The notes beneath the pieces were generated by a model. That model was not told where the DNA came from. It did not search any database and worked only from the letters and a program-made list of their open reading frames with translations. Shown here piece after piece: positions 50,043 to 59,589 of a DNA stretch of 64,000 nt. The DNA comes from Thermohalobaculum sp039180675 (GTDB lineage: Bacteria > Pseudomonadota > Alphaproteobacteria > Rhodobacterales > Rhodobacteraceae): positions 62,001 to 126,000 of the forward strand of contig JBCDDC010000002.1 of the NCBI GenBank assembly GCA_039180675.1. Direction: 5' to 3'. Position numbers and translations under genes: made by a program. How positions within the stretch are numbered: the stretch's first letter is position 1; each line of letters starts with the position of its first letter.

Positions 50043-51163
50043 TGACAGCGCTGGAGAAGTACGCGCGGCTCGAGGCCCAAGGCCGGTATTTTGACGGCAA
50101 ATCCGCCGAATCCCGTCAGGTCGTGCTCAGCTTCGGCGAACGGACGCTCGTCATCCTGTCGTTCAACGAAGAGGTCAATGATCACTGGCCGCTTGCCAGC
50201 CTTCACGGCGAGATGGCGTCGGATCGTGAGACGCTGCAGCTTATGCCCCACCCGGGCAGCGACGAGCGCATTGTCCTTAAGGACAAACAAATGATCGCCG
50301 CGATCAAAGCGGTCTGCCCGGGGCTGCTTAAGCTGAAGCGGGACGGGCGCAAGATTGGTAAGGCGCTGTTCTGGGGCGGTGGCGCGATCGGCGCCGTCGC
50401 CGCGATGATCTTTGTCATCGTGCCCGCCTTGGCCGAGCAGCTTGCCTACATCATTCCGCCGGAGCGCGAACAACAGATGGGCGATGCGGTGGCCAAGCAG
50501 GTCTTGCTGCTGTTCTCGAGCAATCGCGAGGAGCAGGCCTTCTGTTCCGGCGAAGAGGGATTGGCGGCGCTGGCGAAAATGCAGGATCGGATCGCGGGCG
50601 ACCTGAACCTGCCCTATCCGCTGCGGGTCGATGTGGTGGATCATCAACTCGTCAATGCCATGGCGATGCCGGGCGGCCGAATCATCCTGATGCGGGGCCT
50701 GATCGACGAGGCCGAGACGCCGGAGGAAGTGGCGGGTGTCTTTGCCCACGAGATCGGCCATGTGATCCACCGCGACCCCACGGTCGGTGTCCTCCGCGCC
50801 GCGGGGACGGCCGGGATTTTCGGCCTGATGCTGGGTGATGTCTTTGGCGCCAGCATCGTGGTCGCGATGACCGAGGCTGTCGTGAATGCGAGCTATCAGC
50901 GCGAGGCGGAGCAGCGGGCCGATGAGACCGCTTATGAGCTGATGACCAAGGCCGGGCTCCCCACCGACGACTTTGCCGGTTTTTTCGTGCGGCTCGCGGA
51001 GAAGCATGGCGATGTCGGTGGTGTGCTGGAGTATCTCGCCTCCCACCCAAACCTCCGCGGGCGTGCGGAGCGTGCGGGTGCGGCCGATCAGATTGGTGAT
51101 GAGGAATTTGATCCGGTGCTCAGCGATCGAGACTGGGTGGCGCTGCGTGAGATCTGCAACTGA
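50042..51163 (+). CDS. M48 family metallopeptidase
   Basis: A 373-residue membrane-linked zinc protease. The zinc motif HEIGH is at residues 236-240, with the third ligand in REAEQRADETAYELM. A predicted helix (WGGGAIGAVAAMIFVIVPAL) spans about 111-130, and the N-terminal 100 residues form a domain usual in proteobacterial relatives. It probably degrades or processes misfolded envelope proteins. The ATG overlaps the stop of the DUF898 gene. Confidence 0.9.
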   Translation: MTALEKYARLEAQGRYFDGKSAESRQVVLSFGERTLVILSFNEEVNDHWPLASLHGEMASDRETLQLMPHPGSDERIVLKDKQMIAAIKAVCPGLLKLKRDGRKIGKALFWGGGAIGAVAAMIFVIVPALAEQLAYIIPPEREQQMGDAVAKQVLLLFSSNREEQAFCSGEEGLAALAKMQDRIAGDLNLPYPLRVDVVDHQLVNAMAMPGGRIILMRGLIDEAETPEEVAGVFAHEIGHVIHRDPTVGVLRAAGTAGIFGLMLGDVFGASIVVAMTEAVVNASYQREAEQRADETAYELMTKAGLPTDDFAGFFVRLAEKHGDVGGVLEYLASHPNLRGRAERAGAADQIGDEEFDPVLSDRDWVALREICN

Positions 51164-51186
51164 GGCAGGGTCTGCGGGTCATTTGG

Positions 51187-51966
51187 TCAGACGCGATAGA
51201 GCTTTCCTTTGCCCTCCATCCGGTCTTCGACACCAGCCTGGCGCAAACAGTCCCAGATCAGCGCGTGATTGGATGAGGTGATCGTCAGTCCGGTTTTACG
51301 CTCCAGCCGTTCGATGCTGTCGATCAGCCGGATCGAGGTGCAGGAGACGAAAACCGTATCCAGATCATTGCCCTGCGTGAGCCGCGCGATGGCCTTCTCG
51401 ATGCTGTCACTGTCGATGCGCCCGACAATTGCGTCATCAGGCTCGTTGAATGACCCTAAGACCGGCACTTCGATCCCGCGATCGGTCAGATAGCGCAGGA
51501 CGATCTCGTTTACGTCCCTCGTGTAAGGGGTCAACACGCCGACACGGTCGGCCTTCACGGCCTCGAATGCCCGTAGCGCGGCGGTGATGGGGGTCGTGAC
51601 CTTTACACCCGGCTTCACCGCGCAAATGTTGCGGGTCACGGCCTCCTCGCCCAGGAGCGTGCTGGCCGACGTGCATCCATAGGCGATGACGTCGAATTTG
51701 GCGCCGGGCAGAAGCGTCGCCGTGGTCTTGGTCAGCCGGGGGCCCATCGCCGCGAGGCTTTCCGGCGTGATGATCGGATCGTTTGCGATCCGCGCCTGAT
51801 GCAGGGCGACCTCTGGCAGCAGGGGGTGCAGGGCCTCCCGGAATTCACCCTCCACCGTCCAATCGCTGGCGAGAACGATGAGCCCGATCCGCGCGCGCTG
51901 GCCAAAGGCATCCCGCTCGTCAAACGGCAGATGTTCGATCATCTCGGTCGGTGCCATGGTCGTCAT
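51187..51966 (-). CDS. Asp/Glu racemase superfamily protein, maleate isomerase/EutA-like
   Basis: A 259-residue protein with two catalytic-type cysteines, C98 in AYGCTSAST and C209 in VSCTSIRL, the spacing seen in maleate isomerases, arylmalonate decarboxylases and ectoine-utilisation EutA proteins. RIGLIVLASDWTVEGEFRE starts the first domain and ADRVGVLTPYTRDVNE the second. The substrate is not clear; no ectoine genes are nearby. ATG 51966 is preferred, ATG 51957 is possible. It converges with the M48 gene and is divergent from the thiolase. Confidence 0.78.
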   Translation of the reverse strand: MTTMAPTEMIEHLPFDERDAFGQRARIGLIVLASDWTVEGEFREALHPLLPEVALHQARIANDPIITPESLAAMGPRLTKTTATLLPGAKFDVIAYGCTSASTLLGEEAVTRNICAVKPGVKVTTPITAALRAFEAVKADRVGVLTPYTRDVNEIVLRYLTDRGIEVPVLGSFNEPDDAIVGRIDSDSIEKAIARLTQGNDLDTVFVSCTSIRLIDSIERLERKTGLTITSSNHALIWDCLRQAGVEDRMEGKGKLYRV

Positions 51967-52037
51967 GGGCCTGAGCTTGCACCGGCGTGCCTCACGTGTC
52001 ACTTCCTCTCTGACCCCTCGTGTCAAGGAGAGCCGCC

Positions 52038-53219
52038 ATGCAGGACCCAATCGTCATCGTCGGTGCAGCCCGGACCCCCATGGGCGGATTTCAGGGGGAG
52101 CTTTCGGATGCAACGGCGCCGGAGCTGGGTGCCGTCGCGATCAGGGCTGCACTGGACCGTGCGGGGGTGGAAGCGGGCGAAGTCGACGAGCTTCTCATGG
52201 GCTGCGTCCTGCCGGCGGGTCAGGGTCAGGCTCCGGCGCGGCAGGCGGGCTTTGGCGCCGGATTGCCCAAGGAGGTGCCGGCGACCACGCTCAACAAGAT
52301 GTGCGGCTCGGGCATGAAGACCGTCATGGTCGCCTATGACCAGCTTGCCGCAGGCAATGGCCGGGTCGTGGTGGCTGGCGGCATGGAGAGCATGACCAAC
52401 GCGCCATACGTGGTGCCCAAGATGCGCCAGGGTGCGCGGATCGGACATGCGGAGATGAAAGATCACATGTTCCTCGACGGGTTGGAAGATGCCTATGAGG
52501 AAGGCCGCCTGATGGGCACCTTCGCCGAGGATTGCGCCGAGAAGTACCAGTTCACGCGAGAGGAGCAGGATGCCTATGCGCTCGCTTCCCTCGATGGGGC
52601 TCTCACCGCGCAGAAGGAGGGCTGGTTTGCGAAGGAGATCGCGCCGGTGACGGTGAGAACCCGCAAGGGCGAAACCGTCATCGAAAGCGATGAGCAGCCG
52701 AGGAATGCGCGCCCGGACAAGATCCCGCATCTCAAACCGGCCTTCCGGAAGGACGGGACCGTCACCCCCGCCAATGCGTCCTCGATCTCCGATGGTGCCG
52801 CGGCTTTGGTGATGATGCGCCAGTCCGAGGCGGAGGCGGCTGGTCTGGCGATCCACGCCAGGATCCTGGGCCATGCCTCGAATGCGCAGGCGCCGGGATG
52901 GTTCACCACTGCGCCGATCCCGGCCATGGAGCGGGTGCTGGCGAAGGCTGGCTGGGCCGTGGATGACGTCGATCTCTGGGAGATCAACGAGGCCTTTGCC
53001 GTCGTCCCCATGGCCGCGATGCGCGAGATGGGGATCCCGCGCGAGAAGCTTAACGTGAATGGGGGTGCCTGCGCGCTCGGTCATCCGATCGGGGCGTCCG
53101 GCGCACGGATCCTCGTGACGCTCCTGCATGAGATGGAGCGGCGGGATGTGAAGAAGGGCATCGCCTCGCTCTGTATCGGCGGGGGTGAAGGCACCGCTGT
53201 CGCGATCGAGAGGATCTGA
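52038..53219 (+). CDS. acetyl-CoA acyltransferase (thiolase)
   Basis: A 393-residue thiolase. The nucleophilic Cys is residue 89 in NKMCGSGMKTVM, the His motif is WEINEAFAVVPMA and the second Cys-Gly motif is GGACALGHPIGASGARI. It either condenses two acetyl-CoA or cleaves 3-ketoacyl-CoA. Paired with the SDR dehydrogenase one base later it probably forms the last two steps of a beta-oxidation or branched-chain route. AAGGAG precedes ATG 52038. Confidence 0.92.
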   Translation: MQDPIVIVGAARTPMGGFQGELSDATAPELGAVAIRAALDRAGVEAGEVDELLMGCVLPAGQGQAPARQAGFGAGLPKEVPATTLNKMCGSGMKTVMVAYDQLAAGNGRVVVAGGMESMTNAPYVVPKMRQGARIGHAEMKDHMFLDGLEDAYEEGRLMGTFAEDCAEKYQFTREEQDAYALASLDGALTAQKEGWFAKEIAPVTVRTRKGETVIESDEQPRNARPDKIPHLKPAFRKDGTVTPANASSISDGAAALVMMRQSEAEAAGLAIHARILGHASNAQAPGWFTTAPIPAMERVLAKAGWAVDDVDLWEINEAFAVVPMAAMREMGIPREKLNVNGGACALGHPIGASGARILVTLLHEMERRDVKKGIASLCIGGGEGTAVAIERI

Positions 53220-53220
53220 G

Positions 53221-53988
53221 ATGGATCTTTCGATCGGGATCGCTGCGGTCGTGACGGGTGGCGCCTCTGGCCTTGGCGAGGCCACGGCGCGTGCGCTGGC
53301 GGCCCGGGGTGTCTCCGTCTGTGTCTTCGACCTTGATGAGGAGCGTGGACCCAAGGTCGCAGATGAGATTAGCGGAGCTTTCGCGAAGGTCGATGTCGGT
53401 GATCCGGCCAGCGTTGCCGACGGGCTGGCTGCTGCGCGCGGTGCCCACGGGCAGGAGCGGATCACGGTCAACTGCGCGGGGATCGCACCGGCCGGAAAGA
53501 CTGTGGGGCGCGACGGCGCGCATGATCCGGTGCTTTTCGCCAAGGTGATCAGAGTGAATCTGATTGGCACGTTCAACGTCGCCTCCGCCTCGGCTGCGGG
53601 GATGGTCGGGCTCGACCCGGTCAGCGACGACGGTGCGCGTGGCGTCATCGTGAACACGGCTTCGGTTGCAGCCTTCGAGGGCCAGATCGGGCAGGTCGCC
53701 TATGCCGCATCAAAAGGGGGCGTGGCCGGGATGACTCTACCGATGGCCCGCGATCTGGCGCGGGACGGGATTCGCGTGGCAGCGATCGCACCCGGGCTTT
53801 TCGCCACCCCGATGCTCAAAGCGCTGCCCGAGGATGTGCAGGAGAGCCTGGGCCGACAGGCCCCGTTTCCGGCTCGTCTGGGCGATCCCGCCGAGTTCGC
53901 GGCGCTGGTCTGTCATATCGCCGAGAATCCGATGCTCAATGGCGAGGTGATCCGCCTTGACGGCGCGCTCAGGATGCAACCGCGCTAG
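53221..53988 (+). CDS. SDR family 3-hydroxyacyl-CoA dehydrogenase-like protein
   Basis: A 255-residue short-chain dehydrogenase. The cofactor loop is VTGGASGLGEATARAL at about 11-26, then CVFDLDEERG gives NAD preference (Asp), NCAGIAPA, NTASVAAFEGQIGQ and YAASKGGVAGMTLPMARDLA with the catalytic Tyr and Lys. The IRLDGALRMQPR C-terminus is like HSD17B10/type II hydroxyacyl-CoA dehydrogenases. It starts one base after the thiolase stop. Confidence 0.9.
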   Translation: MDLSIGIAAVVTGGASGLGEATARALAARGVSVCVFDLDEERGPKVADEISGAFAKVDVGDPASVADGLAAARGAHGQERITVNCAGIAPAGKTVGRDGAHDPVLFAKVIRVNLIGTFNVASASAAGMVGLDPVSDDGARGVIVNTASVAAFEGQIGQVAYAASKGGVAGMTLPMARDLARDGIRVAAIAPGLFATPMLKALPEDVQESLGRQAPFPARLGDPAEFAALVCHIAENPMLNGEVIRLDGALRMQPR

Positions 53989-54064
53989 GCCGGGCCGCGC
54001 TCCCATGCAGGCGGAGCGCTGGGTGGCCGGTGCCGCGCGCGCCCACCCACCCGCGCGGCCCGGC
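53989..54064. repeat. GC-rich nested inverted repeat after the SDR gene
   Basis: GCCGGGCCGCGC (53989-54000) is complementary to 54053-54064. Inside, GCGCTCC pairs with GGAGCGC (53997-54003 with 54013-54019), in competition with the outer stem, and TGGGTGG with CCACCCA (54020-54026 with 54043-54049). It starts at the base after the SDR stop codon and no U-tract follows. It may act as a 3'-end structure. The remaining 96 bases before kbl show no gene. Confidence 0.7.
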
Positions 54065-54160
54065 TGCTGCGAATGCTTTCCAGCCTTGCCTGTCTTGAAA
54101 GCGGTGCACCGGCGCAGGTTGTGATGCAAGATCGCACTGACGAAGTGACTGGAGGGCCTT

Positions 54161-55351
54161 ATGACTGCCGCTTTCACCGCGCATCTCACAGAAGAACTCG
54201 ACGGGCTGAGGGAGCGCGGGCTCTACAAGACCGAGCGGGTGATCACATCGAAGCAGGCCGGTGAGATCACGGTCGCCGATGGACGCCAGGTTCTGAACTT
54301 CTGCGCCAACAACTACCTCGGGCTCGCGGATAACGCGGAGCTGGCAGAGACAGCGAAGCGTGCGCTCGACCGCTACGGTTTCGGCATGGCGTCGGTCCGG
54401 TTCATCTGCGGCACGCAGGAGGAGCACAAGGCGCTTGAGAAGCGGATCAGTGGCTTTCTTGGGATGGAGGATACCATCCTCTACCCGTCGTGCTTCGATG
54501 CGAATGCCGGTCTGTTCGAGACGATCCTCGGACCCGAGGACGCGGTGATCTCGGACGCACTCAACCACGCATCCATCATCGACGGCATCAGGCTGTCAAA
54601 GTCCCGACGTTACCGCTACGCCAACAACGACATGGGTGATCTCGAAGCAAAACTGCGCGAGGCACAGGATGCGCGGTTTCGCCTGATCGCGACCGATGGC
54701 GTCTTCTCAATGGACGGTATTGTCGCGAACTTGGCGGGGATTTGCGACCTTGCCGAGAAGTACGACGCGATGGTGATGGTCGACGACTGCCACGCGACGG
54801 GATTTCTAGGTGAGAACGGGCGTGGCAGTCCGGAGCATTGCGGGGTTGAGGGGCGTATCGATATCCTCACCGGCACGCTTGGAAAAGCACTCGGCGGGGC
54901 CTCGGGCGGCTACACCAGCGCCCGGCGCGAGGTGGTCGACTGGCTGCGCCAACGCTCCCGCCCCTATCTCTTCTCCAACACGCTGGCGCCGGTGATCGCG
55001 GCGACCTCGCTCCACGTGTTCGATCTCGTCGAGCAAGGCGACGCGCTGCGGGAGCGGCTGCGGGAGAACGCGCGGAAATTCCGGGATGAGATGACAGCAC
55101 TTGGTTTCACCCTCGCAGGTGACGGTCATCCGATCATTCCCGTGATGTTGGGTGATGCGACGCTGGCGGGTGAAATGGCGGCTCGGATGCTGGAGCGTGG
55201 CGTCTACGTCATCGGCTTCTCCTATCCGGTGGTTCCTGAGGGGCAGGCGCGGATCCGCACGCAGATGTCGGCGGCGCACGGCGCCGAGGATCTCGACCGG
55301 GCGATTGCCGCCTTCGCGGAGACCGGGCGCGAGCTTGGTGTGATCCGATGA
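54161..55351 (+). CDS. kbl: glycine C-acetyltransferase (2-amino-3-ketobutyrate CoA ligase)
   Basis: A 396-residue PLP enzyme that splits 2-amino-3-oxobutyrate with CoA to glycine and acetyl-CoA, the second step of threonine degradation. NFCANNYLGLADN, GMASVRFICGT, DDCHATGFLGENGRGSPEH and the PLP-Lys region LTGTLGKALGGASGG are diagnostic of Kbl within the alpha-oxoamine synthases. TGGAGGG precedes the ATG. It overlaps the next gene as ATGA and is in an operon with tdh. Confidence 0.96.
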   Translation: MTAAFTAHLTEELDGLRERGLYKTERVITSKQAGEITVADGRQVLNFCANNYLGLADNAELAETAKRALDRYGFGMASVRFICGTQEEHKALEKRISGFLGMEDTILYPSCFDANAGLFETILGPEDAVISDALNHASIIDGIRLSKSRRYRYANNDMGDLEAKLREAQDARFRLIATDGVFSMDGIVANLAGICDLAEKYDAMVMVDDCHATGFLGENGRGSPEHCGVEGRIDILTGTLGKALGGASGGYTSARREVVDWLRQRSRPYLFSNTLAPVIAATSLHVFDLVEQGDALRERLRENARKFRDEMTALGFTLAGDGHPIIPVMLGDATLAGEMAARMLERGVYVIGFSYPVVPEGQARIRTQMSAAHGAEDLDRAIAAFAETGRELGVIR

Positions 55352-55752
55352 CGCCCTCCGGCATTCTGGAGACCGCACTTTACGCCCCCGATCTCGATGC
55401 GGCGGAACGGTTCTATGGCGAGACCCTTGGGCTGGAACGCATCGACCGCGCAGGTGACCGACATGTCTTCTTTCGCTGCGGAGCGGGCGTTCTCCTGATT
55501 TTCAATGCGGCTCAGACGATAACGCCCGCGGGGCCTCTTCCCATCCCAGCGCATGGAGCGCGTGGGCCGGGCCATGTCTGCTTCCGCGCCGATGCCACCG
55601 AGATCGCGGCGTGGCGCCGTCGTTTGGCCGAGGCGAAAGTCGAAATCGAGAGTGATTTCGAATGGCCGCAGGGCGGGCGCTCGATCTACTTCCGCGATCC
55701 GGCCGGCAATTCGATCGAGTTCGCCGAACCGCGCATCTGGGGGCTGGAATGA
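55348..55752 (+). CDS. VOC family protein in the threonine degradation operon
   Basis: A 134-residue glyoxalase/bleomycin-resistance fold protein: LETALYAPDLDAAERFYGETLGL, then PGHVCFRADATEIAAW and DFEWPQGGRSIYFRDPAGNSIEFAEP. A His (GPGHVCF) and Glu (IEFAEP) pair could bind metal. It sits between kbl and tdh with ATGA overlaps on both sides, so it is part of the pathway operon. The intermediate aminoketobutyrate decays to aminoacetone and then methylglyoxal; a detoxifying role is attractive inference only. Confidence 0.85.
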   Translation: MTPSGILETALYAPDLDAAERFYGETLGLERIDRAGDRHVFFRCGAGVLLIFNAAQTITPAGPLPIPAHGARGPGHVCFRADATEIAAWRRRLAEAKVEIESDFEWPQGGRSIYFRDPAGNSIEFAEPRIWGLE

Positions 55753-56786
55753 GCGATAGGATGCGCGCCCTGGTGAAGTCGCGCCCGGAGCCGGGGCTAT
55801 GGATGGAGCAGGTGCTGGTCCCCGAACTGGGTCCATCAGATGTTCTGATAAAGGTCAGAAAATCCGCGATCTGCGGAACCGACGTGCATATCTGGAACTG
55901 GGACGAATGGTCGGCCGCAACCGTTCCTGCGCCGATGGTCACTGGTCATGAGTTCTGCGGCGAGATCGCGCAGATCGGCTCCTCCGTCACCAAGTTCTCG
56001 GTCGGTCAGCGGGTCTCAGCGGAGGGTCACATCACCTGCGGCGCTTGCCGGAACTGCCGCGCGGGCAACGGACATCTCTGCCGCAACGCGCTTGGCCTCG
56101 GCGTCAATCGCCCAGGCAGTTTCGCCGAATACGTCTCGTTGCCGGAGGCGAATATCGTGCCGATCCCCGATGATATCCCAGATGAGATCGCGGCGATTTT
56201 CGACCCGTTCGGCAATGCGGTTCACACCGCGCTGAGCTTCAATTGCGTTGCTGAGGATGTGCTGGTCACAGGCGCCGGGCCGATCGGGATCATGTCGGCC
56301 ATGGTGGCGAAGCGTGCAGGGGCGCGGAAGGTCGCGATCACTGATATCAACGCGCGTCGTCTCGCGCTCGCTCGCGAGGTTGGTGTCGACTACACGGTCA
56401 ACGTTGCGGAGGAGAGCATCGCAGAGGCAATGCCGCGCATGGGGCTGATCGAAGGCTTCGACGTGGGCCTCGAGATGTCGGGCGCTGCGCCTGCCTTCCG
56501 CGACATGATCGACGCCATGAACAATGGCGGCAAGGTCGCGGTGCTCGGCATCTCACCGACCGCCTTCGAGATCGACTGGAACAAGGTCATCTTCAAGATG
56601 CTCACGCTCAAGGGCATCTATGGGCGCGAGATCTTCGAGACCTGGTACAAGATGATCGCCTTCGTTCAGGGGGGCATGGACCTGACCCCGCTCATCACGC
56701 ATCGTCTCTCCGTAGACCAGTTCGAAGCCGGATTTGCCGCGATGCGCGACGGCAGTGCTGCCAAGGTCATTCTCAGCTGGGACTGA
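55749..56786 (+). CDS. tdh: L-threonine 3-dehydrogenase
   Basis: A 345-residue zinc medium-chain dehydrogenase that makes 2-amino-3-oxobutyrate from threonine with NAD+. The catalytic zinc site is SAICGTDVHIWNWDEW with the family-specific WNWDEW; the structural zinc cysteines are in CGACRNCRAGNGHLC; NAD fold is VTGAGPIGIMSAMVA. The ATG overlaps the VOC stop. Length agrees with Tdh (about 341). Confidence 0.97.
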   Translation: MSDRMRALVKSRPEPGLWMEQVLVPELGPSDVLIKVRKSAICGTDVHIWNWDEWSAATVPAPMVTGHEFCGEIAQIGSSVTKFSVGQRVSAEGHITCGACRNCRAGNGHLCRNALGLGVNRPGSFAEYVSLPEANIVPIPDDIPDEIAAIFDPFGNAVHTALSFNCVAEDVLVTGAGPIGIMSAMVAKRAGARKVAITDINARRLALAREVGVDYTVNVAEESIAEAMPRMGLIEGFDVGLEMSGAAPAFRDMIDAMNNGGKVAVLGISPTAFEIDWNKVIFKMLTLKGIYGREIFETWYKMIAFVQGGMDLTPLITHRLSVDQFEAGFAAMRDGSAAKVILSWD

Positions 56787-56809
56787 TAGCTTCCGGTGAC
56801 ACTGCCCCG

Positions 56810-56877
56810 CCCTCCCCAGGGGGGAGGGATGGGGAGGGGTTCATCCAGTAAAGGCGTATGCGGGCCTCAGCCCGCAT
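56810..56877. terminator. two hairpins between convergent tdh and slt
   Basis: CCCTCCCC/GGGGAGGG (56810-56828) and ATGCGGGC/GCCCGCAT (56858-56877, loop CTCA) lie in the 103-base gap between the convergent genes. Together they could end transcription from both sides, though neither has a strong U-tract. Confidence 0.5.
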
Positions 56878-56889
56878 TCCGCTGGGTTC

Positions 56890-58512
56890 TCAGCGCATCC
56901 CGCGGGAGAGATCGCCGACGATGGTGACTGGCTTCGATACACCCGCCAGCCTGGTGCGATAGACATAGAGGCCCTCTGCCACCCGCTGCACGTAGTTGCG
57001 GGTCTCGCGGAACGGGATGTTTTCCATCCAGTTGATCAGGCTCTCAACCGTCGCTCCCGGGCCCAGCGGGTTTCCATAGGCGGCAATCCACTGATCGACC
57101 CGGTGAGCCCCGGCGTTATAGGCGGCGGCGGCGAGAACGTAAGAGCCCGAGAACTGCCCGGTGCGCCGCGACAGATAGGTCTGGCCAAGCCGCGCATTGT
57201 AGCGCCAGTCCTCGGTCAGGCGCGCCTTCGAATAGGGCTCATCGATCCAGGAGGCGACCCTCTTGGCGGTCGCTGGCATCAGTTGCATCAGCCCCCGGGC
57301 GCCCGCAGGGCTGATCGCCTCGGGGTTCAGCTCGGTCTCCTGCCGGGCGACCGACATGGCGAATGCGGGTTCGACCTTCTCCGCATAGCCCGCCAGATCG
57401 TGTAGCGGATAGTAGATCTGGGGCACCACGACCCCCTTGCGGGCGGCCGCCTTGCCGATGCGGACGGCGTAGTGCGGCCGGCCGAGCTCCAGCGCAAACC
57501 CACCCAGCGCTTCGAAGTCGCTCGCCTGTTCCAACCGCTTTGCGTGGCTGCTCAGGGTGGCGAAGGCAAGCCGCTCCTCGCCCGCGAAATGCAGAATCGC
57601 GGCGAGCCGGAGTTCTTCCTCCCGCGCGATCGGATGGGTGCGCCAGGAGGCTTGTCCTTTCGCGGCCAGCCTTGTATCGGGGGTTGCGTTGATCCGGGCC
57701 GCCGCAAGCTGGCCGTAGAACGAAGTCTGGTGATCCGCACCCATCCGGTACCAGCGCCGCGCCGCTGCCTGATCCCCCAATGCCTCATAAGCCCGGCCGG
57801 TCCAATATCCGGCGCGGCCGAGGCTGATCGGCGTCTCGACTGCCGCCGCAAAACGCTCGAAATGCCCGGCCGCGCGACCGGGTTTGTTCAGCATCGTCAG
57901 CGCGACCCAGCCGGAGATCCACTCGAGATCGGCGTAATCGTATCCCTCATCGGCGCGCAGGTAGTGCAGGCTCGCCAGTTTGTAGGCCAGTTCGGGCGAT
58001 CCCTCCCGCGCCTCCCGGCGGGCCAGCCTGCGCCGGCGATCCGCCCAGCGCGCGGGCTGACCAAGCGTTGCGATATCGGTCGTGATCCCGGCGAGATACT
58101 CGGCCGCGGCCTCATAGTCGCGCTTCTCGTACAGCCGGGTGAAGGTCGTCAGGTTCTCGCGCGCAAATTCGCTCATCGGCTCTCGCACGAAGGGGATCGT
58201 GCTGCTGGCGTAGATGTTCTCGAGCTGAGTGCGGCCGGGCCAGGTTGGGCGGCGGGAGATATAGGCGCTGTATTCGGCGACCGAGCCTGCCTCCCGGCGA
58301 AGCTTGCGCCAGAGCACGATATCGCGCAGCAATTGCTCCTGTCCCGCGACCACGGCCTGCGCTGCGTCCCAGTCGCCCGCGGCGCCGACACGTAGCGCTT
58401 CACGGACAATGTTCCCGTCACTCTGCGCCCTGGCCAGATCGAGCGCGCGGGCAGGATCAAGCGGAAAGGCAGTGATCAGAACAAGGCTCAGAAACAGGCC
58501 TGGCAGTTTCAT
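56890..58512 (-). CDS. slt: soluble lytic murein transglycosylase
   Basis: A 540-residue periplasmic Slt70-like enzyme. A signal peptide (GLFLSLVLITAFPLDPARA, cleaved near residue 23) leads to a long superhelical domain with repeated helices, and the C-terminal SLT domain has the catalytic Glu in RQETELNPEAISPAGARGLMQ (in two parts) and AAYNAGAHRVDQWIA. It cleaves glycan strands to 1,6-anhydromuropeptides. ATG 58512 follows GGGAG; the open frame extending to 59004 lies antisense to dapA and is rejected. Divergent from dapA by 184 bases. Confidence 0.93.
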   Translation of the reverse strand: MKLPGLFLSLVLITAFPLDPARALDLARAQSDGNIVREALRVGAAGDWDAAQAVVAGQEQLLRDIVLWRKLRREAGSVAEYSAYISRRPTWPGRTQLENIYASSTIPFVREPMSEFARENLTTFTRLYEKRDYEAAAEYLAGITTDIATLGQPARWADRRRRLARREAREGSPELAYKLASLHYLRADEGYDYADLEWISGWVALTMLNKPGRAAGHFERFAAAVETPISLGRAGYWTGRAYEALGDQAAARRWYRMGADHQTSFYGQLAAARINATPDTRLAAKGQASWRTHPIAREEELRLAAILHFAGEERLAFATLSSHAKRLEQASDFEALGGFALELGRPHYAVRIGKAAARKGVVVPQIYYPLHDLAGYAEKVEPAFAMSVARQETELNPEAISPAGARGLMQLMPATAKRVASWIDEPYSKARLTEDWRYNARLGQTYLSRRTGQFSGSYVLAAAAYNAGAHRVDQWIAAYGNPLGPGATVESLINWMENIPFRETRNYVQRVAEGLYVYRTRLAGVSKPVTIVGDLSRGMR

Positions 58513-58696
58513 ACGTCGCTCCCGTATGAGATATCTCCAATAGACCGACGATATCATGATCGGGTCCTTCAGACTCGTGAATTTCACCGCCGACCGACAC
58601 CTTTTCGTGACGGGCGCGGGATGCTTGCCACAACTTCGCTTTGCCCCTAGGGTCCGCGCCCTGACCGACAGGATCAACAGACCGGACCCAAGGCCC

Positions 58697-59569
58697 ATGT
58701 TCAGAGGATCTATCCCAGCGCTCGTGACCCCGTTTTCCAATGGATCGGTGGATTTCGACGCGCTCAAACGGATCGTGGACTGGCAGATTGCCGAGGGCAG
58801 CCACGGGCTCGTCCCGGTCGGCACGACCGGTGAGAGCCCGACCCTGAGCCATGAGGAGCATGAGGCCGTTGTCGAGGCGGTGGTCGCACAGGCCAATGGC
58901 CGTGTGCCGGTCATCGCGGGCGCAGGCTCGAACAACACGACGGAAGCCGTCCGCTTTGTGCAGTTTGCCAAGACAGTCGGGGCCGATGCGGCGCTGGTTG
59001 TCACACCCTATTACAACAAACCGACCCAGCGCGGCCTGCTCCAGCACTACCTGACGCTGGCTGACTGTGCCGACATCCCGATTATCATCTACAACATTCC
59101 GGGCCGTTCGGTGATCGACATGTCGGTGGCGACGATGGCGGAGCTTGCGAAACACCCGAATATCGTAGGCGTCAAGGATGCGACCGGCGATGTGGTGCGT
59201 GTCTCCGAGACGAGAGAGGCCTGCGGGCACGATTTCATCCAGCTCTCGGGCGAAGACGCCTCGGCGCTTGGCTTCAACGCCCATGGGGGTGTGGGATGCA
59301 TCTCTGTCACGGCGAATGTCGCACCCAGCCTCTGCGCGAAGTTTCAGGAAGCGACCCTGGCAGGCGACTATGCAATGGCCCTCGACCTGCAGGACAGGCT
59401 TCTACCTTTGCATGAGGCGATCTTTGCCGAGCCGGGTCTGGTCGGCTCAAAGACCGGGCTTTCGATCCTTGGCCATTGCGGGCGCGAGGTCCGCTCGCCA
59501 TTGACCGAATGCCTGCCTGAAACCGAGGCGCAGATCCGGGCCGCGATGGCGCATGCGGGGATCATCTGA
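58697..59569 (+). CDS. dapA: 4-hydroxy-tetrahydrodipicolinate synthase
   Basis: A 290-residue TIM-barrel enzyme that condenses aspartate semialdehyde and pyruvate in lysine and peptidoglycan precursor synthesis. PALVTPFSNG, GTTGESPTLSHEEH, the Tyr in VTPYYNKPTQRG and the Schiff-base Lys in VGVKDATGD are all visible. ATG 58697 fits the conserved start; the frame is open to 58556 without a ribosome site. After it 145 bases contain a cloverleaf-like repeat, then smpB. Confidence 0.96.
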   Translation: MFRGSIPALVTPFSNGSVDFDALKRIVDWQIAEGSHGLVPVGTTGESPTLSHEEHEAVVEAVVAQANGRVPVIAGAGSNNTTEAVRFVQFAKTVGADAALVVTPYYNKPTQRGLLQHYLTLADCADIPIIIYNIPGRSVIDMSVATMAELAKHPNIVGVKDATGDVVRVSETREACGHDFIQLSGEDASALGFNAHGGVGCISVTANVAPSLCAKFQEATLAGDYAMALDLQDRLLPLHEAIFAEPGLVGSKTGLSILGHCGREVRSPLTECLPETEAQIRAAMAHAGII

Positions 59570-59589
59570 GGGGCGTATTGTTCAGAGGC

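Noticed and set aside
58513..59004. N-terminal extension of slt to 59004
   Set aside because: It is antisense to dapA and would put a long segment before the obvious signal peptide.
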